Notes: generated from the sequence alone by a model not told the origin. A stretch of 64,000 nt of DNA from Haliotis asinina (GCF_037392515.1 NC_090283.1:26862249-26926248), one strand, 5' to 3'. Positions 36,301 to 44,750 are shown, counted from the stretch's first letter. Translations and numbers: made by a program.

Positions 36301-39300
36301 CGGCTGCGTCATCGATGCCAGTGTCAACGTCCAAAATTAGTTTTCTTCCCATTTCTGAAACAGTCAAGAACAGAGAAAAGATTTAACGAAAAATATGTGT
36401 ATTTTTTCCAGCGTGTAGGGAAGTTATAATAAGTGAGTAAATAGGTTTAGCGATCAACAGTAAAAGGCGAGTAACGAGGTCGGGTGGTCAGGAACGCGGA
36501 CCTGATGGACAGATTCCAGTTGTTTAGATCGATGCTGATTGTGTCAGTTAGTGGATTGTCTGGTCCAGACGCGTTTATTTAGACTCGTCTTTACGTCAAA
36601 TAGTGTGGCGTTAAACAATAAACAAATCCTTGGCCAAGCATGTCAAGTTCATCATGAAGAAGCGATAGTTCATACTCAGACAGGGCGAGTAGACTGCTAA
36701 TTTTTCTTATTAGCTCCATGCCATGTGCAACGTTCGCACGAATTGTATCAATTGTGAAATCGATATCTTTACTTAAAATATTTTGATTCAAATCTTCAGT
36801 AGGTTTGACAGTTTTACTTTATGCTTCATACATGTAAAACGATTGAAATATTATTATTATGTTATTTAATGTGACGACATTGATTTGCATTATTTAGAAC
36901 ACATTCTATTTTGGCCAATAGAAGCTCTTTTGAAAAAACTGCACTATCATGAATATTCATTCTAAACAGTACTTCATTCGTACACATGATGCGACGATTA
37001 GCATAGTAAAGCAGTTTTATACTTTACATTACAGCACAACGACGGACTTGATATCAATTACAATAATGCCATGAAAACCTACAGAAATGATACATACAAA
37101 ACATAGGGTTGCGTTTCCAAACTATGTCGATCGTGGTAGTATTAATTATAGAATATTGCATGTAACTGGGCGTGATGATGCATTTGTCCAAAAATTAGGT
37201 CATGGAATTGAGCTCACTGCTCACTGAACGAGGTCAAAGTATGTGAATCTAAAGGATATGTTTCTAATGGCATCTTAAATCATGAGGATAAGTATCATAT
37301 ACATCCTTCAGTCAAACAATCAGCGAGCATGATCTGACTATAAATAAATACGGATACCTCAATACACTGTTGTCCGTGCGGCTCGCAGGTCGCAGAGACG
37401 AAGGTCACTGGTGAATATTCAAATCACGTGATCTGCTATGCTAGTCTGGTCCCCTTTTGATGCTGCGCGGACGATACTGACCCACAGTGACTGCACGACC
37501 ACCTGGTTCCCGGGGTGTGCTGCGCCAACGCTTCAGTGTCGACCCGGGAACCAAGCTGGCTTGATGATGAGCCTGTCAGAAAAACAAGGGCGGGCACGCG
37601 ATGTATTTGCTGCAGGAAATCACAGGGATCACTGGAAAGCACACGCACTCTGATGACCTATTTTCTAACAACATTCTAGGTTTAATTGAACGCATTGTGT
37701 GATAAATTACAACAAAAGATATTTTTGTAAAAAGATTATGTTAAATAGTCATTCTGTCATCGGTTCTGATATTTGGCCAACAGATTTTTCAGGTGACAGG
37801 ACTCGGAAATTGTCAGTTTTGAGCGAAATGACACTCACTCCCAAACTTTACGCACAGGTCCGTCACTTGTTTTTCATTTCATCGACAGTGAGGGGTGTTG
37901 TTGTTGTTGTTTTAGTATGCTTACGGGGTATATCTAATGGTCTTTCATAAGGACAACTTATTCGGAAACTTGAGTGAAGAAATATCTTTCAGTCTTGGTT
38001 TTGTTACATTTCATCAGGACTGAATGTGACGGTTAATATGTCGTCAGCATGTTCAAACGGGAACTTTGTACAATATGGTCTCGTGCTCATAATTTGCAGT
38101 GGTGGTGAAGTAGCCTAGTGGTTAAAGCGTTTGCTCATCACACCGAAGACCCTGGTTCGATTCCCCACATGGGTACAATGTGTGAAGCCCATTCCTGGAA
38201 TATTGCAAAAAGCGGCGTTAAACCATACTCACTCACTCACTTATACTTTACATAGAGCTAAGAACAGAAATATGATTATTGGTTCGTGTTTGTTTTTGTG
38301 CTACTGAGCCATTCAGTCCTGCAACATCTGAATCTCCGTATTGATTATGTTCTATGTATTCGGAGTTGAACGTGGCTGACTGTGGAATGTCTTTTTATTA
38401 GTGATTTCATCTGTGTCATTGAGTGTCAGTGAACCTTACATAAATGTTTTAATGCCATCGAGCATGCACATGTCATTCTTAAGCTGTACGTCAACTGGTT
38501 GGGCACTTTGACGTTTGATGCACTGGATTGATTTCACTCTGATCTTTTCGTGTCGGTTTCACCTTAGAAGGGCGGTGGGGTAGCCCTGTGATTAAAGACT
38601 TATCGAACATGTCCAGCAACAAGAAACGTGTCATGCTTTATGGATGACAAGGTCGTAATAATATTACGACGCAACATTTCGGTATAGGTTCAAGCAGGCA
38701 AGAGTTTCCACCATACCTTTCTCGTTATTCATGACCTTCTAATTTGGCATATTCATATGTCCAACAACACCTCTCACGCCGAGGATCCAGGTTTGACTCC
38801 AACATTGGTATCGTCCGTTAAGCCCATTTCTGGCATCCCCGCTGTGATATTGCTAAAGGCTCCTTCACACTTATTTCGAATTGACAGGGATCGGCCACAC
38901 TTTGTACCGCATTCGGGTGAGAATGTCAAAATAAACATTTTTTCAAGCTTTGTATGAATGCGACTCCCAAATGCTGTCAGAGGTAGGAGGTCACGTTTTA
39001 TGCAATTCGGTGGTGTTTTGGTGAAGTCAAGGATTATTTGAAGAGAATTCGGCACGTTCTGTCTGTATTCCGGGTATATTTGAGGTACAGTCAAGTTGTA
39101 TTCCAACTTCAGTCGAAATATTCCGATACATTTGAAGAATATTCCATAAGTTCAGCACCAATCGAGATACATTCCGACTCATTCTAGGCACATTCAAGAC
39201 ATCCTGACAGGATTTGAAACGACTTGTCTTTTCTGTTCTCCCTCGAATATGTTCTGAATATTTAGAATGCGGTACGAATACTTTAGAATGCAGTTAAACT

Positions 39301-42300
39301 GCACATCAAATGCCGTTCGATATTTGTCCACTTCGAATGAACCTCGAAAGTTTTGAACATGTTCAAAACATTCGGGCATGGTACAAGAATTGATCCGAAT
39401 AGTTGTAGTGCAGTAAGATGTTTTAGAACGGTTCGAATTTCCAGGAATCTCCGGAAAATCATATTCTAACAGTATTCCTGCTCATTCCGCCTCAAGTGTG
39501 AAGGGGACTATTAACGTAAGGTGAAACCCAAATTACTCACTCACCCGTGCGATATCGACGCCCCGCCGCCACCCACACCCATACACCCCTCGCACCAACT
39601 TTTACATATGGCAACACATCCACAAGGAAATCCGTCCACTCCACACACCGTATGCCCAGGTACCTAAAAACATAATGTATTCACCATCCCCGTGACGACT
39701 TTTGACGTATGTTACAGGTTGGGGTCGCATCATCAACATGTCGTCACAGATGGCAGTGATCAGCACCAATGGCAAAGCTCCATACTCCGCAGCTAAATCC
39801 GGTCTCGTGGGCTTCACTAAGGTCAGTAGTCCATTTGCGAGCCTGAAGGTCAAGGTCTGGGTCAAACGTTGCATGCCAAGGTCAAGGATAAAAGATGATA
39901 CATATTCCAAGAGGTGTCCAGGCTAGCTATTCTCGAAACGTTCGTAGCCCTACGAACTTCTTAAGCCTATACTTAACACATTGGCTACGATCAAAGTTAA
40001 GAATTCTTAGGGTTACGAACGTTTCGAGAATATGGGCCCAGGTATATTCTGCAATCGATACAAGCTTACGTCCTGTGTAGACTGAACGCCGAAAGAAACG
40101 TTACCATTTTTCCATAATGACGGAGGTATGTATTTTCGGCTGGCTTTGTGATGCGTGGACGTCCACTGTTCTTGGTCTGCGTACGGTGACCCCAGACTGT
40201 TATAAATCTTATAAGCGTGAGACGTTGGAAACAGCATTGTATGTGGACCCCATCTGCACCAATTCCGGTGGCTCTTTTCTCTCTTCAGTTGTTAATCGTG
40301 GCATATTTCTCATACTAGTGTATCATATCATGCATTCTAGTATCTCCTTATATCCCACAGAATCATTCTACACGTGAAATTGATGCAAATACTGCTTGAA
40401 TATTGCTACGTTTTGGCGACTGATACTGCGATGTGTAAACGGAAAATGGAAACATGTTACTTTGCACGTAATAATGATAACAAAAATCATTTTAGATGTT
40501 CCTAAACACAATATATTTTTTCACAATATCAAAAATGTGTTACATTTTTATACTAATGCAGATCAGCATAAAATGTTTCAAAGACTGAAATCATAGGAAT
40601 TTTTCTTTTACAATTTTACACACTTTACGGTTGTTTCTTGTTTTAATAGTTGGAAAGTGGTCTTGGACTTTAAATGGTCTGTCTTTGTCTCAACACAGAA
40701 TGATATTTCAGCCTTTCTTTTGGACATCTAAAATCAGTGTTATTGGTATATTTCGGCATGGTCGAAAATTGGACAATTTATAACTTATCTGAAAAAGATG
40801 CTTTTCACCTAAGTACGAACGCAAGAATATTTTTCGTGATTTGCATAGAGCTGTGTTGTTGAGCTTTCTTGTCAACAAATACCTTCCTACTTACGTTTGA
40901 TAGTTTTTAAGCAATTCATGAAGAAAAGAGGGTAACGGTTCTTTTGACGTTTAGTGTATATGTACAAATGTATGCATATCGTTTAGAACTGTTTCGGACT
41001 GCTTAGCGTGGAGTTACTTCCATAGCGATCCCTTCGGCTTTTATGTGTTCTCACTCGTTCGCTGTTCACAGGGCGTGGCGCTAGAGGCTGCTGAATTCGG
41101 CGTGACGTGCAACGCGATCTGCCCTGGGTTTGTTGATGCTCCAAGTACGTCACATATGTATTCGAATTTTATTTATAGTGCTCTGAACCTGTTTGGTGTT
41201 GCTTGTCTTTAGAGGCGAGAAACATCGAGTAACAAGCGCTGACTTGTTATCGTATCCAAATTGAGTAGCCAGGTCCTGATGGTCACTGGATTGTCTTGTC
41301 CAGACTCGATTCATATCACAATTAATGTCAACGGAGAACACGGTGCACGGGATTCTGGATTGATAAATTCAATTGACATTATTGTCATAATCAAATTTTG
41401 TAATCGGTATCTAAATATAATGTCAGTGACCACAATCACTGGATTGTCGTGTCTCCATCATTTGACCGTAGTCATGTAGCTGGAATATTGCTGAGTGCGG
41501 CTATAAGCAATAAACAAAAACCGGAAGAGTTGTGACTTCTGGGTAACACTCGTGATGTATCTTCTTTTCAGTGGCTATTCGGCAGATGGAGGATTTGTCT
41601 ATTGAAAAGGGAATAAGCTTCCAGGCTGCGAGGGTAAGAAAACCTTCTTGAATATCTCTCCTCCCCTCTCCCCTACCGTCTTATGTTCGTGACCTGTGAA
41701 GATCCGGGTTAGACCTGGTCTTCATTAACCTATGCTAGAGATAGGAGGCGACCAATTGGATAAGGTAATCAGACTCGCTGACGAGATTCTTCATCGTTTC
41801 CCAATTCCATAGGTCATGCTGCTGATCCCTGGATTATCTTGTCCAGACGCGAGTAAACAACAACAAACAAACCTCGTAGACAAAATTCAAAGCTCGTGTT
41901 ACCACACAGCTGTCGACTACGTGTTGTAGTGGAATCAAACGTGTCTGGAGAGCAGAAGGTCGGAACTTCTGTGTGAGAAGTGCCTGAAACGGAATCGTGA
42001 GGCCACCTTTGTCCCCACGACACAGAATCTTTCTAAAAATATTTCCGGGATGGTCACATTATACCAAAAGGACGACCATTTAACCTTTGCCAACCAGTCT
42101 TATGTGTTCTAGAATGTTTGACGACAGACTTATTTATTTGTAGGAACATTTCACCAATGCGCATCCAACCAAGAAAGCTGTCACAATTGAAGAGGTAAGA
42201 TACATTTATGGTAGGTATCCAATGACTACCGTAGATATTTCTGTTGAGTTTTTCCATAGCCTTCGCAAAGATGACTGACCTCAGACTTCCGTGGCTTTCA

Positions 42301-42853
42301 TTGTGGACGTCTCTATTGTATTCGTTTGGCAAATGGCCTTGAAGCTTTAGGTTGTAGGTCAAACTCACGTATATACTTCCGGTTGCAATATCCAGAATGT
42401 GGTCATCCATTTGTCATGAGTTTAAAGACGTACGTTTCCTAGCAACGGTACCTATTCTTAAAGACGTACATTTCCTAGGAACGGTACCTATTCTTAAAGA
42501 CATACCTTTCCGAGGAACGGTACCTATTCTTAAAGACATTTTCACAAAGGTCAAGGCCAGGTTTGAGGTTTTGTTAAACTTGGACAAGTCACCATCTGTT
42601 TCTTAGTCATGGCTTTATCTACAAATATGACACATTATTTTTTATTTATATTTACCTGAACTATCGGTTAGATATTTATTGAACGTAATGTGTTATTAGC
42701 CTTACGAATGTATCTCTGACCTTGACCTCAACCTGGCCTGTCGCTCATGTCTGTTTACAGGTGTGTGGTCTTGTTGACTTCCTGTGCACATCATCAGCCG
42801 ACAACATGACGGCAAGCGCCATCTTGATGGACGGCGGGAACGTTGCTCACTAG
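27219..42853 (+). CDS. Short-chain dehydrogenase/reductase, D-3-hydroxybutyrate dehydrogenase-like (8 exons)
   Basis: Coding exons are 27219-27367, 29674-29795, 30631-30753, 39718-39821, 41072-41144, 41572-41633, 42144-42194 and 42761-42853; joined they give 258 codons plus TAG, a normal classical-SDR length. All introns are GT..AG and phases agree at every junction. Seen in the protein: the TGxxxGxG cofactor loop (TGSTTGIG, about residue 10), NNAG (about 88), the catalytic Ser region NMSS, YxxxK (YSAAK, about 155) and the PG motif after it (ICPGF). The NNAGIQ start of the segment after NNAG and the C-terminal DGG are typical of bacterial-type 3-hydroxybutyrate dehydrogenase, which interconverts 3-hydroxybutyrate and acetoacetate with NAD(H) in ketone-body metabolism. 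No targeting peptide is visible, so it is probably cytosolic. The start has a good context (G at -3, G at +4). Substrate is inferred from family resemblance; another SDR specificity is possible. Intron 3 hosts a complete antisense gene. Confidence 0.9.
28125..28495 (+). mobile_element. 5S-rRNA-derived SINE (SINE3-like)
   Basis: GTTGAAGCTTAGAAACGTTC and CTTGGATGGGTGACCGTGTT correspond to the 5S rRNA internal region (GAAGCTAAGCAGG, CTTGGATGGGTGACCGCC). The body carries AAAATGGGTACCCGGTG and the end is TTAGCGCTTTGACC..CCAAATAGCC(ATT)n. The 5S-derived part is too divergent to be a functional 5S gene. Confidence 0.65.
28728..29171 (+). mobile_element. SINE A split by an inserted family-B repeat
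   Basis: Head 28728-28834 (GTGGTTAAAGCGTCCGCTCG, CCGGGTTTGATTCCC) resumes at 29109 with GATATTGCTAGAATACTGCT. The 13-bp GCCCCAGCAGTGA at 28822-28834 is repeated at 29109-29121 as target-site duplication of the insert. Confidence 0.92.
28835..29108 (-). mobile_element. Repeat family B (SINE-like), full copy inserted in SINE A
   Basis: 274 bp, inverted. The complement ends with GCTATATGGCGACGGTCTG and ATTCCAGCTATAT, tail (ACTC)n. Internal GTCTGGACCAGACAATCCAG and GATGACATGTGTCAACCAAG blocks define the family. 13-bp target-site duplication on both sides. Confidence 0.92.
29449..29562 (-). mobile_element. SINE A, head-truncated
   Basis: Inverted: (GTGA)n, TTTTATGTCGCTTTTAACAA, GGGAATCGAACCCGGG; the A-box part is missing. 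Lies in SDR intron 1. Confidence 0.8.
29631..29662 (+). repeat. (ACTC)n before SDR exon 2
   Basis: Eight ACTC units, 11 bases from the splice acceptor. Confidence 0.95.
29674..29795 (+). CDS. SDR gene exon 2 (NNAG motif)
   Basis: Acceptor GTGTTTCAG ends at 29673 and donor GTGAG starts at 29796. It encodes [15 protein letters not shown] through DILVNNAG; the NNAG stabilises the central sheet in SDRs. An (ACTC)n tract lies 10 bases upstream of the acceptor. Confidence 0.9.
30258..30402 (+). repeat. Direct repeat upstream of SDR exon 3
   Basis: CTTCAGAATCGGTTGGTGAC..CTGAAGACCAGTTCTGAAGC..GGACTGTTTATTATAACCGG; partner at 30811-30991. This copy lacks about 30 bases present in the partner. Confidence 0.9.
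30456..30600 (+). mobile_element. SINE A in SDR intron 2
   Basis: GTCTAGTAAATAAAGCGTTC head, CCTGGGTTCGATTCCCC B-box, GATATTGCTGGATTATTGCC tail. Ends 30 bases before exon 3. Confidence 0.85.
30631..30753 (+). CDS. SDR gene exon 3
   Basis: Acceptor GATGTTCCAG, donor GTGAGTG. It encodes [16 protein letters not shown] and the following helix. The exon is flanked by two copies of a roughly 140-180-bp direct repeat (30258-30402 and 30811-30991). Confidence 0.9.
30794..30895. repeat. Hairpin from inverted repeat-B head sequence
   Basis: 23-bp arms: TCCGGGTTAGAATTGGTCTT(CAG) and its complement at 30873-30895, 21 of 23 matching; 56-bp loop. Starts 40 bases after SDR exon 3. Confidence 0.85.
30811..30991 (+). 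repeat. Direct repeat downstream of SDR exon 3
   Basis: Partner of 30258-30402, same order of blocks ending GGGCTGTTTATTATAACCGG. Confidence 0.9.
30964..30969 (-). terminator. Candidate poly(A) signal of nucleoside hydrolase
   Basis: AATAAA on the minus strand, about 245 bases after the TGA. It lies only 211 bases from SDR exon 3. Positional support only; it also falls inside a repeat copy. Confidence 0.3.
31214..31543 (-). CDS. Nucleoside hydrolase exon 5 (terminal)
   Basis: Acceptor CTTCTTCCATAG. It begins [16 protein letters not shown], continues through the catalytic TRGQMAVDW segment, and ends FADALS with TGA. The start was extended upstream of the first Met because phase 0 splicing from exon 4 restores the family spacing (W..YDxW..TxKSKF). 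Confidence 0.88.
   Translation of the reverse strand, partial: ASYDKWMSADTQKSKFVERITNYWVVKRDFRNTRAGIRLCDLKAMVACIDETAILEKKKVYATIELCGAVTRGQMAVDWRAHSTETPNVTVVTKLCTEAVALLFADALS
31214..36352 (-). CDS. Inosine/uridine-preferring nucleoside hydrolase (5 exons), nested antisense in SDR intron 3
   Basis: Exons on the minus strand are 36352-36173, 34968-34794, 34624-34508, 32266-32133 and 31543-31214; joined they give 311 codons plus TGA, normal for the family, with phase conserved at all four introns. It starts [16 protein letters not shown], whose DxDxxxDD signature holds the calcium ion and catalytic aspartate. Further family features are [23 protein letters not shown] followed by [11 protein letters not shown], and TRGQMAVDW near the C-terminus. 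Family knowledge: these enzymes cleave the N-glycosidic bond of nucleosides to free base plus ribose, as purine/pyrimidine salvage. Vertebrates generally lack them; many invertebrates have them. No signal peptide is seen. The acceptor of exon 4 is embedded in the first unit of a 58-bp tandem array. Base preference cannot be told from the sequence. Confidence 0.9.
31640..32100. other. Intron 4 of the nucleoside hydrolase
   Basis: Between minus-strand exons 4 and 5; no repeat or extra exon is needed since the junction is in phase. Confidence 0.7.
32133..32266 (-). CDS. Nucleoside hydrolase exon 4
   Basis: It encodes [20 protein letters not shown] and ends DAEIPW before donor GTGCGT (32132). 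Its acceptor CTAG and first 27 coding bases are repeated in the adjacent tandem array. An alternative donor GTAAGG at 32106 was set aside because only the 32132 donor gives family-matching length and phase with exon 5. Confidence 0.88.
32240..32790 (-). repeat. 58-bp tandem array copying the exon 4 3' splice site
   Basis: About nine 58-bp units. CCTAGGGAGAAACC recurs at 58-base steps from about 32266 to 32730, then a degenerate end near 32780. Read on the minus strand each unit is about 31 bases of intron 3 end (TGGTTTCTCCCTAG) plus 27 bases of exon 4 start (GTATAGGAAACGTCACG...). Only the unit at 32266 continues into real coding sequence. One unit (about 32439) has CCAAGG, destroying its AG. 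Confidence 0.93.
33727..33860. mobile_element. Palindromic element (MITE-like)
   Basis: TTTATGGATAACAACTTCTA..GATGCGACG..ATGGATTC is inverted at 33815-33860 (GAATCCATTCCG..CATCATATACAAGTTGTTA). About 48-bp arms, 36-bp loop. Lies in SDR intron 3. Confidence 0.82.
34508..34624 (-). CDS. Nucleoside hydrolase exon 3
   Basis: It encodes [17 protein letters not shown] through [11 protein letters not shown]. The GPLTN and MGG motifs are hallmarks of the family. Acceptor TCGTACAG, donor GTATTA, phase 1. Confidence 0.92.
34794..34968 (-). CDS. Nucleoside hydrolase exon 2
   Basis: It begins [12 protein letters not shown], contains HGNDGLG (substrate-binding Asn/Asp region of the family) and ends LIRLVNMFP. 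Acceptor TATTCAG, donor GTACAAG, phase 1. Confidence 0.9.
35232..35400 (-). mobile_element. SINE A in SDR intron 3
   Basis: Inverted copy: ACGCCGCTCCTAGCAATAT, GGGGAATCGAACCTGGGCC, ACGCCTTAACCACGAGGCT. Confidence 0.88.
35443..35567 (-). mobile_element. Repeat B core fragment in SDR intron 3
   Basis: GTCTGGACCAGACAATCCAG, CAATCTGCGCAATTGAGAAC, CTGACCACCCGATCCCGTTA. Confidence 0.85.
36173..36352 (-). CDS. Nucleoside hydrolase exon 1
   Basis: It starts with ATG in good context, 2 bases after an acceptor-like CTGTTTCAG, implying an upstream non-coding exon. It carries the DVDTGIDDA metal/catalytic motif and ends KVCDRLN before donor GTAAGT, phase 0. Confidence 0.92.
36453..36625 (+). mobile_element. 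Repeat B upstream of nucleoside hydrolase
   Basis: CGAGGTCGGGTGGTCAGGAA, GGATTGTCTGGTCCAGACGC, TAGTGTGGCGTTAAAC. It overlaps the 3' end of an open minus-strand frame (36591-36818). Confidence 0.75.
36820..38090. other. SDR intron 3 sequence, no gene seen
   Basis: AT-rich and unique. GGTTCCCGGG and CCCGGGAACC (37504, 37543) form a small inverted repeat. A 5' non-coding exon of the nucleoside hydrolase may lie here but cannot be pointed to. Confidence 0.5.
38098..38241 (+). mobile_element. SINE A in SDR intron 3
   Basis: AGTAGCCTAGTGGTTAAAGC, CTGGTTCGATTCCCCACATG, tail (ACTC)n; a short deletion removes part of the body. Confidence 0.88.
38570..39544 (+). mobile_element. SINE A broken by two later insertions
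   Basis: Pieces: 38570-38598 (GGGCGGTGGGGTAGCCCTGT), 38772-38853 (CACGCCGAGGATCCAGG to TGATATTGCT) and 39505-39544 (GGACTATTAACG to ACTCACTCAC). Inserts: about 174 bp (38599-38771) and about 650 bp (38854-39504). Confidence 0.75.
38854..39504. mobile_element. Terminal-inverted-repeat element inside SINE A
   Basis: Left end CCTTCACACTT and right end AAGTGTGAAGG are perfect inverted repeats (11 bp, imperfect for about 35). No coding capacity; the interior is rich in TTCGAAT and ATTCC words. A target duplication could not be fixed. Confidence 0.6.
39718..39821 (+). CDS. SDR gene exon 4 (catalytic Ser and YxxxK)
   Basis: Acceptor TGTTACAG, donor GTCAGT. It encodes [14 protein letters not shown] and ends [13 protein letters not shown], carrying the catalytic serine region and the Tyr-x-x-x-Lys pair. 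It ends in phase 0. Confidence 0.92.
39928..40032. mobile_element. Palindromic element in SDR intron 4
   Basis: TATTCTCGAAACGTTCGTAG at 39928-39964 pairs with TACGAACGTTTCGAGAATA ending at 40032; 36-bp arms, 32-bp loop. Confidence 0.85.
41072..41144 (+). CDS. SDR gene exon 5
   Basis: Acceptor CTGTTCACAG, donor GTACGT. It encodes [20 protein letters not shown], the segment after the catalytic helix with the conserved N-x-(I/V)-x-PG motif. Confidence 0.9.
41262..41512 (+). mobile_element. Repeat B, fragmented, SDR intron 5
   Basis: GGTCACTGGATTGTCTTGTC (41280) and, after unrelated bases, CATGTAGCTGGAATATTGCT (41473). Confidence 0.6.
41572..41633 (+). CDS. SDR gene exon 6 (substrate lid)
   Basis: Acceptor CTTCTTTTCAG, donor GTAAGA. 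It encodes [14 protein letters not shown] and SFQAAR, matching the variable substrate-binding lid of 3-hydroxybutyrate dehydrogenases. Confidence 0.85.
41693..41855 (+). mobile_element. Repeat B, SDR intron 6
   Basis: TGTGAAGATCCGGGTTAGAC, GGAGGCGACCAATTGGATAA, CTGGATTATCTTGTCCAGAC. Confidence 0.75.
42144..42194 (+). CDS. SDR gene exon 7
   Basis: Acceptor TTTATTTGTAG, donor GTAAGA, 17 codons in phase 0. It encodes [17 protein letters not shown]; in the family this position reads roughly 'KQPxKxFVTPEE'. Confidence 0.85.
42422..42540 (+). repeat. 36-bp tandem repeat in SDR intron 7
   Basis: TTAAAGACGTACATTTCCTA..GGTACCTATTC at 36-base steps (42424, 42460, 42496, 42532), three and a third copies. 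Confidence 0.9.
42761..42853 (+). CDS. SDR gene exon 8 (terminal)
   Basis: Acceptor TGTTTACAG. It encodes [20 protein letters not shown] and ends in a DGG motif before VAH and TAG, the usual SDR C-terminal motif. A candidate poly(A) signal AATAAA is at 43196. Confidence 0.9.
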   Translation: MCGLVDFLCTSSADNMTASAILMDGGNVAH

Positions 42854-43195
42854 CGCAAAGTCAAGCTGGACAAGAGGAGTGAAACTAAATCCATTACGTA
42901 ATCAGATTCTGTTGATATAGTCTATGTAGATGCCATCTATGACCAGAGCGACACGAAGGACGGAGCTCATTTTGTGAAGCATCACACCTCTGACATCCAA
43001 CATTCATTACTCCAGTTTGGTTATCCGTTTGAAGTCAGTATGAAGTACATTTGTGGGAGAAATACACTCGAGATTCGTAGAGAAAAACACACGTATGAGC
43101 AAATGTGTTATCCCAGACGAAACAAGTTCGTTTGTATTATTTCCATCAACGTTCATAACTATTGTACGAAAAGAATGTTTATGTTGAAATTTCAG

Positions 43196-43201
43196 AATAA
43201 A
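43196..43201 (+). terminator. Candidate poly(A) signal of the SDR gene
   Basis: AATAAA lies 343 bases after the SDR stop codon. It is the first well-placed hexamer I noticed on this strand; support is positional only. Confidence 0.35.
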
Positions 43202-43248
43202 ATTTTCGAAAAAAGACTTTTTTTCTCATTTGTTGGTCAAACCACCTG

Positions 43249-43332
43249 GATTTACGTGAAAATTTATTTATTTATTTATTTATATATTCATTCATTCATT
43301 CATTCATTCATTCCTTTATTTATTTATTTATC
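43249..43332 (+). repeat. (ATTT)n(ATTC)n(ATTT)n microsatellite
   Basis: Tetranucleotide array just 3' of the SDR gene. Confidence 0.93.
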
Positions 43333-43697
43333 CAGTTCACCTGCTCAAGGCCGTTTTGTTTCCCCATCGATCATTGGATGTCACTGTCAGCCAGCCAGCT
43401 TTAGCCAGCTCGACCACCATGCCCCTAAATTATATGATTTTATTTATTACTCCACTTTGTTGTTGTGCAGCGAATCATATAATGACATTTACATATGAAG
43501 TTATATTGAAGAATTAACGTGTGCCCAGGGCAGTATCATGCTGATGTGATTTTCATGGATACTTAACGAAATACGTTAAGGACTACGCCACTGTTCAATA
43601 TTTTAGTATTAAATGCATCATAATATGTAATGTTAAATATTTTAATGTTGAAAATCGGAATGCTTAACCTTCTTTGCTTTCTTTACGTGACCACAAA

Positions 43698-43715
43698 GGG
43701 GGGGGGGGGGGGGGG
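43698..43715 (+). repeat. Poly-G run
   Basis: About 18 consecutive G; the length in the assembly is unreliable. Confidence 0.9.
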
Positions 43716-44750
43716 TCGTTAGTTGGATGGTGATGTTTCTTATCAACTATTCTATTCTATACCTAGATCATTTTCTTTGGCCATTTTCCATTGTCAGTTC
43801 TTTAATCGTTGCCCTTATCATATTCTATTTCTGCATATTTCCTTGTCCTATCCCGGCTACATTTTAGTTCAACCTTGTGATCGATCCTGTGTCTTCACCT
43901 AGGTGATTCCACGCCTTGATCACATTACTTCATACTGCACCTTGGTCTCAGACCGTAACGTAATGAGTACACATGCACCCAGGATAACGCTGACCTGCTG
44001 ACCTGCTGACCTGCTAGGGTCGTTTAACGGAACAATCCCTTGAGGTAAAACTAACAGCACCCCCTCCCACCATCTTGCCCCCACCCAATGGCCTTCCTCT
44101 CCCGAGTACTCATTCCGCCTGTAGACAGCCAAGGGAATTGATCCTCAATAGGTCAACGTTATCTGCGGATAACAGCAAAACATAATCACGTGCTTGATGG
44201 AAGCACTCGGATGACTGGGAATAGACCCCCAGGTGTGTGTGAGCACGTGATCGGGTGGATGTACCCCTACTTCCTGATCTTGTATCACGCCGGTTGTTTG
44301 TTCTGTCATTGTTGGTAAGGTAAAACTGTCCTCTAAGTAAATATCACATGTGACGCGGGGTCAAGAGTCGATAATCACCTTGCTGAAACTGAGTTCAGAT
44401 ATGTTATCTGGAGTGAGGGTCACAGGCTGTTTGGGTTTTGCTTTTGGTTCTTGTTTTTGTTTGGGATTCGGGGGCGTGAGCATGTTTGTGCTTTTTTGTG
44501 TTTGTGAGGGTTTTTTTGTTTTGCTTTTCGGCGGGATAAAATTTGGGTTGCGGCTGGGAGCGGGGTGATTGGTTGGTATTTTTGGTAGTTTGGAGCGGAG
44601 TGGAGTTTTTTGTTTGTTTGTTTGTTTGTGACTTTTTGGTAATTATTTATTTTGTATTAATCTTTGGTTTTATTGTGCAACTGTTTTGTTTTATTGATGA
44701 TGCCTTTTTTCTTCTATTTAATTTTTATTATAACTTTATTTATGTTTCTT

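Noticed and set aside
39602..39910. 102-codon minus-strand frame
   Set aside because: Antisense shadow of SDR exon 4.
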